Shown one piece after another: positions 14,901 through 26,900 of a stretch of 64,000 nt of DNA; the stretch's first letter is position 1, and each line of letters starts with the position of its first letter. The stretch covers positions 2,232,001-2,296,000 of the forward strand of contig JAZAYU010000013.1 of the NCBI GenBank assembly GCA_038501625.1. The letters run 5' to 3'. A program made the position numbers and the translations under genes. Below the pieces are notes generated by a model. The model had not been told where the DNA came from. It saw only the letters and a list, made by a program, of their open reading frames with translations, and ran no database searches. The stretch comes from Corbicula japonica (lineage: Eukaryota; Mollusca; Bivalvia; Venerida; Cyrenidae).

Positions 14901-17900
14901 ATTACAACCGCTAGAGTGCAGACAAGCTTTTCCTTTAATTTGACCTAGTGACCTAGTTTTAAGGGTCACATGACCCAGTAACGAACTTGACCTAGATATC
15001 ATTAAGATAAACATTCTGACCAAGTTTAAAGAAGATTGCACCAAAATTACGACCACTAGAGTGCGGACAAGCTTTTTCTATAATTTGACCTATTGACCTA
15101 GATTTCAAGGTCACATGACCCAGTTTTGAACTTGACCTAGATATTATTGGGATAAACATTCTGACCAAGTTTGAAGAAGATCGGACCAAAATTACGACCA
15201 CTAGAGTGCGGACAAGCTTTTTCTATAATTTGACCTAGTGACCTAGATTTCAAAGTCACATGACCCAGTTTCGAACTTGACCTAGATATCATTGGGATAA
15301 ACATTCTGACCAAGTTTAAAGAAGAACGGATCAAAATTACAACCACTAGAGTGCAGACAAGCTTTTTCTTTAATTTGACCTAGTGACCTAGTTTTAAGGG
15401 TCACATGACCCAGTTTCGAACTTGACCTAGATATCATTGAGATAAACATTCTGACCAAGTTTGAAGAAGATTGGACCAAAATTCTGTCCGCTAGAGTGCA
15501 GACAACAATTGTGAACGGACGGACGGACGGACGACAGACGACGGACGAACCCCCCTCACAAAAGCTCACCCTGTCACTACGTGACAGGTGAGCTAAAAAT
15601 GAAGTGACCCCTGGGGCGGGGCCAATTTTGACCCCAGGGGAAATACTTTGAACAATCTTTGTAGAGTTCCACTAGAGGATGCTAAATGCCAAATATCTAA
15701 GCTCTAGGCCTTGTGGTTTCAGACAAGAAGATTTTTAAAGTTTTTCCTATACAAGTCTATGTCAAATGAAGTGACCCCTGGGGCAACGCCAATTTTGACC
15801 CCAGGGAAATAATTTGAACAATCTTTGTAGAGTTCCACTAGAGGGTGCTAAATGCCAAATATCTAAGCTCTAGGCCTTGTGGTTTCAGACAAGAAGATTT
15901 TTAAAGTTTTTCCTATACAAGTCTATATAAAATGAAGTGACCCCTGGGGCGGGGCCAATTTAGACCCCTGGGAAATAATTTGAACAATCTTTGTAGAGTT
16001 TCACAAGAGGATGCTTAATGCCAAAGATCTAAGCTCTAGGCCTTGTGGTTTCAGACAAGAAGATTTTTAAAGTTTTTCCTATATAAGTCTATGTCAAATG
16101 AAGTGACCCCTGGGGCAACGCCAATTTTGACCCCAGGGAAATAATTTGAACAATCTTTGTAGAGTTCCACTTGAGGATGCTAAATGCCAAATATCTAAGC
16201 TCTAGGCCTTGTGGTTTCAGACAAGAAGATTTTTAAAGTTTTTCCTATATAAGTCTATATAAAATGAAGTGACCCCTGGGGCGGGGCCAATTTTGACCCC
16301 AGGGAAATACTTTGAACAATCTTTGTAGAGTTCCACTAGAGGATGCTAAATGCCAAATATCTAAGCTCTAGGCCTTGTGGTTTCAGACAAGAAGATTTTT
16401 AAAGTTTTTCCTATACAAGTCTATGTAAAATGATGTGACCCCTGGGGCGGGGCCAATTTTGACCCCAGGGAAATACTTTGAACAATCTTTGTAGAGTTCC
16501 ACTAGAGGATGCTAAATGCCAAATATCTGAGCTCTAGGCCTTGTGGTTTCAGACAAGAAGATTTTTAAAGTTTTTCCTATATAAGTCTATATAAAATGAA
16601 GTGACCCCTGGGGCGGGGCCAATTTTGACCCCAGGGAAATAATTTGAACAATCTTTGTAGAGTTCCACTAGAGGATGCTAAATGCCAAATATCTAAGCTC
16701 TAGGCCTTGTGGTTTCAGACAAGAAGATTTTTAAAGTTTTTCCTATATAAGTCTATATAAAATGAAGTGACCCCTGGGGCGGGGCCAATTTTGACCCCAG
16801 GGAAATACTTTGAACAATCTTTGTAGAGTTCCACTAGAGGATGCTAAATGCCAAATATCTAAGCTCTAGGCCTTGTGGTTTCAGACAAGAAGATTTTTAA
16901 AGTTTTTCCTATACAAGTCTATGTAAAATGAAGTGACCCCTGGGGCGGGGCCAATTTTGACCCCAGGGAAATACTTTGAACAATCTTTGTAGAGTTCCAC
17001 TAGAGGATGCTAAATGCCAAATATCTGAGCTCTAGGCCTTGTGGTTTCAGACAAGAAGATTTTTTAAGTTTTTCCTATATAAGTCTATGTAAAAAAAAGT
17101 GACCCCTGGGGCGGGGCCAATTTTGACCCCAGGAAAATAATTTGAACAATCTTTGTAGAGTTCCACTAGAGGATGCTAAATGCCAAATATCTAAGCTCTA
17201 GGCCTTGTGGTTTTAGAGAAGAAGATTTTTAAAGTTTTTCCTTTCGGTTGCCATGGCAACCAGAGTTCTGCATGGAATTGATTTCTTTGAACAACTTTGG
17301 AAGAGCTTCATGCAAGGAACATACGTGGCGAGTTTCATCAAAATTGGCCAAGCCGTTTCAGAGAAGAAGTCGATTGAAGCAATTGTTGACGACGCACGAC
17401 GGACGACGGACATCAGGCGGTCACAAAAGCTCACCCTGTCACTTTGTGACAGGTGAGCTAAAAAGCAGGAAGTATATCCTTGGGGGTGATTTGACAATAT
17501 CCAAAACCTTATTGGCTGGGATATTGAAACCACCTATCTTTAAACTGGCCGAAATATAAAAACAAAAGTAATTTTAGAAGTACTATTAACAAGTACATAA
17601 GTATCGTGCCCCAACGACCTTCAAAGGACGTAACTGATAACAACACTGATTAAATGTACGGGGAGACTTATTACAGCTGCCACACGGCACAAACAACGCT
17701 ACTGTGATATTGACACAGGGGTCAAAGTTAGAAAAATGTAAAAGCCTGAAATAAAGCTGGGGGCTCCTGCATTTTAGTAAATTTCAAGGCTTATTCTTGT
17801 GTTTTCCTGAGACACAATTGTTCTAAAATATATTTATTTCTCAACAATATATTCTTTTGTCATGTTGAAAATTGACAATTGAGAATGTTTATAAATTATG

Positions 17901-20900
17901 TCAATCAAGCCACTGATTAGACTAAATGATATTTTCTCTCTTTTCATTACATGAAGAATCACAAGGCTACAAAACTAAATCTTATGCTTGCGAAAAAAAA
18001 TTTTATTATTTTTTTTTAAACAAACAAAATTATAAGCGTACTTTATTGTCTCGACACAGCACTCGCAATATGCAGCGCCCGGAATATCGGGCTTTCTAAG
18101 CCAGATTTCCAACCTGTCACCGTTTTTGTTGCATTCTGAGAGCCATTCCGAATTCCATTTATTTTTGACATCTATTTCTAGCGATTTGGTATCACAATCC
18201 GATTTTAAGAACTTCATTTTCATTTTCTCATGCTCTCCATGGAGGGCGCCATTTTGCCTGATATTACACTGATATTATGTTACGACAAATTTGATTCGAT
18301 GATTTCAGCCTAAGTTAGCCTATTATAACCCAGTTTCAGCCAATCAAATTTGATGTTAGGTACACGCGTAATTGCTTAGATAAACGCGATTCCGGTCGAT
18401 ATCATTGTCGTCGTATGACTCGTCTACACCCCCCCCAATATCTCCTCGGATTTACACGATTTGGAAAAACGACCCAAGCTGCTCCCGAAAAACCGGAATT
18501 CAGGCATAAGCCGGAAAACTTTTACCCCTGTATTGAAATAGATGAAAAGGGAACTTTGAAAGCCACTGAACACGACAAATATGAAAATACAGCAGGCTCG
18601 GTTTGATCGAGCCTGTTCATGGACAGTAATGGGATTGCATATTAGTGTCCACACCGCCAGGCGAAGAAATCTCACATAATTATGCTGAAAGTAAAGGTAC
18701 CCGGTATACATATCATGATTGAGGGACAACTGTTGCATAAGTGACATCAATTTTCTTAAAGAACTTCTTGTTTTAACATGCAGCGGGGAAGTGTTACCTT
18801 CATTGCATAATACTGTTTGTCATCTTCTCGCCTCACTTTCACCACATTACCATATGCTCCTTTCGCAATAACATCAATAATCTGTAATCAAATACTGACA
18901 AGGCTTAATAATGAAAACATGTACTACCAGTAACTTAATATAATTAGCACATAAAATCTTAATTATGTTAAAGAGCAGTAGGTAATCCACACTGAATAAA
19001 TATATCTATTACATGTAGCAGCAATCCTTGGCAAGTTGTTTATAGTGTATATCTATAGAATATATTGATGAACTTGTTCAAGTTAAGAACTGAATTCTTT
19101 ATTTTCCCTTAAAGAAGCATAATCTGGCAAATTTAATGGTTTCTTTTACAACAAGGGATGGTAGGTTATCTCTCTTGGGTTGTTGTTTGAAAATATATCC
19201 TATTGTAAAACTAAGGTATTTTAATAGGGTTCATCAAGTATTATTGACTGTTCTGAAAAATAGTTAACAGTTACATTGACATGGTCCAAGATCCAAAACT
19301 AAGATTGGAGACCAGTCCCAAATCTCAACCATCTGATTGGCTGAAATGGCAAATGGTCGCTATTTCAGCCAATCAGATGGTTGGTATTTGAGACTGGTCT
19401 CCAGATTTAGTTTTATGATCTTTGGCACAGAACAGCCATTGTTTAATCCATTTATCCTCCGGATACGGATACTGCTGATATGGGTGGCCAGTCATGCAGT
19501 CTGAACAGAATCTACACTGTTTGCTTCTTGACATGTAACTGATCTAAAAGTTTAGAACCTGATCAGACAGCATGGATGTGTAAGCTGATCAGGACCAATA
19601 CTTGTCGTGCATGGGATAAAAGCTCTATCCATGTAGTAAAGGGTTAAATGAAATGTTTAACATAAAGATCAAGTTTCCAACAACCAGGTTATGCCCTTAC
19701 TGCTACAATATTTGGTGACATTTTGATAAAAGCCATTATCATAACTTTTGTTGACTAAGGTAAATCCCTTGTTGAGTGCTGGGCATTGGACCATCCTTAA
19801 AATAGTGTTTGTTTGCATCTGCCCCAGAGACTCATTGAAATAAGAATGACTCAGGTTTTTTAAAAATGTTTTTTTTTACTCTAAATACACAAGTTAAAAA
19901 AATCCTTAACTACTCATCACAACACTTCTGGACAGGGCCAGTGGCCCTTCAGGAAAAAGTCTTTTAAGGTTTCTCAGGTTAGAAATGACAATAAAAATGT
20001 AAGTTTATTGAAAAAGTCATTTAAAAAAACTCAACTTAATAAGTGGCATGAAAAATTATACCAAAATATACAAAAAAAATTTTTTTAACAATTTGAAATA
20101 TACAGGACCTGAATAGCAAGTAATCTGCAATTAATTTATGTAAACAATTATTATGCATTTACCTGTCACATTTTCAACAAGCTAATTTTGTATGTAAATG
20201 AATTTGGTAATTATGCAGTAAGTAGCATCAACACTGAATTTCAAACTTCTGTTTTAATGAAGTAAGTATAATGCAGAAAAACAACCATTATTGCTGTTGT
20301 TACTACTCAAACCTTTCTTCAGTCATTAGGAATTCTTGTTCACTCTTTTATCTAGCAATAAAAATGCTATGCCAAATTATTAATGACCACTGAGTACCTG
20401 TATCATAATAAGTGCCACCCTACTGTAACCATCACAAGGTTAAATATCAAACTTTTTTTTTAAAGACAACTCAGGTCTTTGAAGAAAGGTGGTCTTTGCT
20501 CACAGGTGTATTTGTTTGTTTAATCAGTCAGTGGGGCAAATAGAATGTGATCTTTATCCACAGAGGGTCTTTGTTTACATAGGTCTTTAGCATAGTTTGG
20601 ACTGCATTAAAATTTATACTTTGAAGAGACAGACTCAATCTTACATCAAAGTCCGAGTCTTTGCTCTTGACAGGGAAGTCAGGCAGGAAGAGAGCCTCTA
20701 CCAGGGGAACAGCTAGTTGTGCTTGCTGTGCTGGTTTTTCTGCGGAGTCCGTTGTGTCAATTCTGTCAACATGTGTAGTTGATTTGCCCTTAAAAAGGCG
20801 CCATCCACTAGTTTTGTTGCTAGCACCAGAGTTACCAAAATCTGAGTTTGCATCTAGTATCTGGAAAAATGAAACACTTATTACATCAACAGCATCATGA

Positions 20901-23900
20901 GATTAAAGAAAAGGTCCATACTTGTACATGTATATCATTCAAAAACCAATAAATTTTACGACTTTACTAATATAACAGTATTTACACTCCTCTGTTAGAG
21001 TATAAGTACAAGAGATGAATTGGTAATTTATTGCTTTAATTGTGATAAGTGATCAGCTTATGTTGTGACAATGTTTAATGTTTTCAGCTCTTTATATGAA
21101 ACACATAGGAAAACTTATCCCTAGTCTCGGCATTGGGAGACTTTATGGTAGCAACCACAGCTGATAAGGCTTCCACTATAAGAATATTGGTGAAAATCAA
21201 TACCTGGTGTTGGTTTTTAATTCATATCTTTAAAACGGTTTAACTGATATTTTTACAAATTACATATAATAAAAGAGGATAAAATTATCTTTCCATTGAT
21301 GTAAATTATATATTTGTGATTTATATAATTTTCCTTTAATCAGAGTTTAAATGCAATACACAATAGAAATTTCCGGTGAATTTCCAATAGCGTCCGAGTG
21401 CACATAAACTGCTGCATAGGTCTCGCGCCATACCGTTTGCTGGTTATTTAATTGCTTTGAATATTCATAAAATTAATTTAACCAATCAGAAAAATGAATT
21501 CTCTACAACCCGTATGTTGACTTTTTCCCGTACGTTAACAAACAGAGAAGTTATGGGAGCCCAAAGTCTAGCTCAGTTTTTGCATCATCCAAGCGGCTGA
21601 CAGGTAAAAGTCATATACCATAAAAAAGTTTAAGCTTTCCTCTTTAAAATGATATACTGGACATCAATTTTGGTTATTATTTAGTACTCAGCATCAGCCG
21701 ATGAAATAGGTCATGTAGGCAAAAACGAGCGACTCGCTTGCCGAGTCGGCGTCCGCCATATTGGAAACCTGACCCGATAAATTTTGACATCAATTTTTAC
21801 CGATGAATTTCAATCTGCAGTTCCTTATCCAAAAAATAATACATTAAAGATGTTAGTTATTATTATATTTGAACGTAAATGTTGTATTTTTGTTTTTAAA
21901 TTTGCATTCTTATGTTTAAATTGACTGTTTCCATATCGGACACATGCTGATTACTCGGTAATTTTTGCTCGAAGATTTCTGACTTTTAAGACCGATTTTG
22001 GCGAAATTTTTACTTGTTTTCATGAAAACTGTAGATATTCTGTTGAGGATTAATATTTCTGGTTGATAACTGTCGATTATTTGCTTAAATGAAGCTAAAT
22101 GAAAAAAATATGCGATCTTTTTGTAAATTACCCCACCCACTTATATTATTATGTACTTATTATGAGTTGTTCACTCATCATTTTTTTTTAACTTTCAGGG
22201 TTGCACTGATGATTGTTGGTACAAATTGTTACAATAAACATGGAAGAAGATAACAATGGTCCTTTCTTTCAAGAAATACAGTTTTCAAGAGACAAATTGA
22301 ATAACCTATTTAAAATTAAACCACTTGAAACTGTTGCATAAAAACTGATTTTTTATTTGAACTTTATGCACATCTGAAAACAGTTGAGAAGTGATTGAGG
22401 TCGTCGAATTTATTCAGCCAAGATTTCACAGTCCATTGATGCAACATTGCGCATTAAAATAAATCGATTACTTGCGGTTAAGAAAAAATCTTGGTGCGAA
22501 GAAAAAAGTTAAAGGTGTGTCATCATTTGCAGAATTACTACAGCAGAGATTTGAAGTTCAAACAAGAAAAATGCAAATCATCCCATGCAAACCATCTGGT
22601 CTTGGTCTTAAAGTGACTAATTGATTCCATTGATGACAAGTTAAAGACAAGAAACTGAAATACACCAACCAGACATTGACAAATGCAATTCCCAAATTAA
22701 ACAACAACAAAAACACTACAGTTTGTGACAATGACTGACAATGATAAAAGTCGGAATTCTGAAAAGAAAATGTTTAATGTATATATGTATTAACTCCGCA
22801 AAAAGTAAAAGCAATAATATAAACTGTTAAATGAAAATAAGTCACCAAAGGCTGAATTAAAGTTGCTAGAAAGTTAAGTTGGCCGCTACATGTATGCTGT
22901 GAGAAATGTAAATCAACAAGATGAAAAGGTCTGAGCAGCAGATAAACTTTAAGGAAGTCGGAGGCCAATGTTCGTTCTTTAACGAAGCTTGTTGAGCAAC
23001 TGCAAACTGTAAAGACTGAAAATAAATTGTTAAAAGAAGATCTTACAATACAGAATAAAATCTATCTTCAATAAAATATTTTCATTATTTCTTTAAAATT
23101 ATAATTGTGTGTGTTGTTGTACTACTTGCAGTGGTCGGAAATTCAAAAATATCTAGAAAAAAAATTCTACAACCTCTTCATTTCTAATTGCAATAACTTC
23201 ATAGGTTGCAAATATATAACAAAACTAATTGCAGCAATGGATTCAGCATAGAATTTTACTGTAGAGTTGAAAATTTCATGCACTTATCTTTAATATTAAA
23301 AAAGTTACAGGGATTTTACTGAATTTCACTCGTTTTTCGGTGCCATGAATTTCATGCGTATTCTTATATAATTTTTCATGAAAAATTCCACGAAACGACC
23401 AAAATTTGAAACTTGAAACTTGAAACTTGAAACTTTTTATTTAATTAAACGCCTGTTTCTATTTAACAATATTCAACGGCGTTGTACAGTACATATAAAT
23501 AATAAGAATAAAATTGCATAGGAATATGTGGATCAACATCAAATGAAATAAAATATTTTACATACAATTCCGATTAACATATTTTTTTTTTTAAATGCAG
23601 AGATCATAAAATGATAAAACTGACTGATATACATGTAGCATGAGATAAGATTATTTACATACATGTAACTTGATTACAAATAGATTAAAAAGAATAAAAC
23701 ATTCATTTATATTGCACATTCATCACACTGTCAGTCATCAGATTTACGTTATTCATGTTTATCTCATTTCATATTTTAAGATACTGATTCAAACTTTCTG
23801 AAATAATGTGTTTTGAGATTTTTCTTAAATACATCAATATTCTTAGATTGTTTCAACTCTAATGGCAGCGGATTCCACAATTTTGGACCAATAGTTCCGA

Positions 23901-26900
23901 AACTTCTGTCACTGAATGTTTTTCTTCTGTTGAATGGAATAACGTAGCAGTTCTCAGAGGTTTTGGCTGAACGTAGTCGGGCATTTGGTACTTGTTTGGT
24001 TAGGAGTTCAGAAAGGTATTTTGGAGCATGACCGATTGAACAATTGTATACAAAAGTCAAAATTTTAAATTCGATTCTAGATTTGATGGGTAACCAGTGA
24101 AGGTCAAACAATGCTTGCCTTGAACTGTCAAATTTCTTTCGTTGCAGAACTAACTTAGCACACATGTTTTGAATACGTTGCATTTTTTTCAATTCAAAAT
24201 CGGATACACCATAAAGAATGACATTGCAATAATCCAAGTGGGACATTACGAGTGCTATAACTAGTATTTCAGCTGCTTCTTTGGTGAGGTATTTTCGGAT
24301 ACGTTTTATTCTAAGATAGTTTAACATTGCAGTACGGCACTTTCGTTTAACATGTTCTTTGAAATTAAGTGTTTGGTCTAGAAATGCGCCTAAATATCTA
24401 ATGGACTCCTCGGAGTTGATCTTATCTCCGTTAATACAAATGGATTTTAGGTGACACTTTTCGAGTTGTTGAGCACTTCCAAATGTTATGAACTCTGTTT
24501 TCGATGAGTTCATCTTGAGTTTATTAGCGTTCATCCAGTTGTTAATAACAATCGCACCATTTTCTAATTCAGTGATTGCAGAAATTTCACTATTTTCCTC
24601 TGTCGGTTTAAAACGTTTAGTTGCAGTATGGTCATCAGCGAATCCATACACCGATAATCCCGATGGAATCACGTCAAACAAGGTTCCCGCATACGTTAGG
24701 TAGAGCCAAGGCCCTAAACAACTACCCTGTGGGACACTGCACTCTAGTTGCCGTGGAGCTGAGACTGCCGAGTTGACACACACGCGACAGCCCCTCGGAC
24801 GAAGGTATGAATCAAGCCAGCTGAGCACTGAACCGCTCACGCCGTACTGCTTCTGTAGCACGTCGACGAGTATATCATGATCCACAGTGTCGAACGCTGC
24901 GCTGAGATCAATCGCGATTAGCGCTGTACCTTCTTGTTGTTCCATGGCTGCCAACAGATCATTAACTAATCGCAGTAGAGCAGATTCACAAGAATGGTAT
25001 TTTCTGTAGGCGGATTGGTTTGTAGGTAGTAAGTCATACTGATCAGCATGTTTATTTAGTATTTTCAGGGCTGCTTTTTCAATCAGTTTTGATAAAAACG
25101 ATAGATTACTCACAGGTCTGTAATTTGAGAATACAAGTTCAAGTCCAATTTTCTTCAAAAGTGGTCTCACTATGGCCTCTTTCCATTTATTTGGAAATAT
25201 TCCTTGCTGTAGTGATAAGTTTACTAGTTTTGTTATAATTGGAAGTAATTCTCCAAGGAATAGTTTTAATATTGCTGTCGGTAATATGTCCAATTCACAA
25301 GATTTTGTCTGTAGTTCATTTATCAGCTCTTTAACATTATCATCTGAGAATTCATCAAAGGCAAGAAGAGATGGAACGTTTCTAGTATTTGGCTCGAATT
25401 TATCAAATGGTTTCAGGTCATCACGTATTTTCTCTATTTTATTCATGAAAAATGAGGCAAAGTGTTCGGAGAGCTCACTATCACTGTACCCAGGTGGCAT
25501 TGGGTTTTCTGGTTTAGTTCCTGTTAACTCCGATACTAACTGGTACAGTTTCTTGGAATCACCCTTTGTATTGGTTACTTTTTCACTTATTACTTTTGTT
25601 TTCTCTTTTTCGAGTTCATCATTGTACTGGTTCCGAGTCTTTTTGAACATTTCATATTGTTGTGGTTGACGATATTTTCTCCATATTTTTTCAGCTTTTC
25701 GAGTCGATGTTTTAAGGGTGAGAATTTCGGGAGTGAACCATGGTTTAGGAGCTCTAATTACTTTCGTTATCTCTTTTTCAGGTGCATGAGTGTCCAGAAC
25801 GTTCTTTATTTTAGTTTCAAACTCATTCACGTATAGATTAATATCACTCTGATCTATTGTAATTTCACTGAACTCTTTTCTAACAGATGACTCGTCCATA
25901 TTTTTAAAGTTTCTAAATTTGATTGACTTACTGATTATGTTTTCTTTTTGAACATTTGTAACACATTTTATTGCTCGATGATCAGACACATAATCACCAG
26001 GTTCACATGCCACAATTTCAACCCCATTGACTGCTTCCGTAATAACAACGTCAAGAGTATTGCCAAAAACTTGTGTGCCAAAGTTAACATGCTGCACCAA
26101 ACCCATAGCGAATAATGAGTCTTTAAAATCTGATATCACACTATTTTCTTCATTCAGATGTAAGTTAAAGTCACCCAGTGTTAGAAGATTGGAATATTGA
26201 GGCATAATCCCTTCCATGAATTCGAAAAAGTCAGAAATAAATTGTGAATTTGTTGACATGGATGGTGGTCTATAAATGCCAATTACATGCATTGTAATGT
26301 TTTTGAATACCAGTTGCCAAATACCAAATTCGAAACAATTTGTCACTCCAGATTTCAATTTCCTCATATTCACAACGGTGCGACAGGTCAAAGCAATCCC
26401 ACCGCCGATTCGGTTCTTTCGATTGGCTACACTTATTTTATAACCGTTTTGGTTAAGGTCACTAGTTTCATATTCATGCTGATTTCGTCCGAATACCAAG
26501 TTTCAGTGAGCAGGGCAAAATCAAGTTTCTGTTCTCGTAGTATCTGACCAACACGAACATCCTTGTTTCGAGCTGAATGACAATTAAGAGTTATGAAAGA
26601 TACTTTTTCATTGAATCTGTTATTCAGTGTATTGCATTTCTTTGGATATATGAGATTATGATAGTTAATTCCATTTTGCTTTGTTAGAGGTTTTGATTGT
26701 CCACCCCTCTTTCTTTTCTTTTTTTTCCAGCTGGGGGCTATATCCAGTTTATTTATTGTATAGAACACAGATTGATCAGGTTTATAATGCCTCCAGTGGT
26801 TTGTGACTTTTAATCCAATGTTCAATAATTGATCACGGCTGTAGGCAATTTTGTTTGTTGAAATATTTTTGGTTTGTAAAATGTCTACTCCATTATGATG

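Noticed and set aside
13649..15569. A ladder of minus-strand frames of about 65-95 codons with near-identical peptides ([20 protein letters not shown] type)
   Set aside because: They are read-through of the 145-bp tandem units of P3; 145 is not a multiple of three, each frame crosses unit borders, and no start context or splice signals support a gene family.
17213..17559. Overlapping frames of about 67-106 codons on both strands
   Set aside because: They fall in the unique right part of tandem-core element P2, with no homology I recognise.
25172..25669. 165-codon plus-strand frame
   Set aside because: Antisense shadow of the LINE ORF2 on the minus strand.
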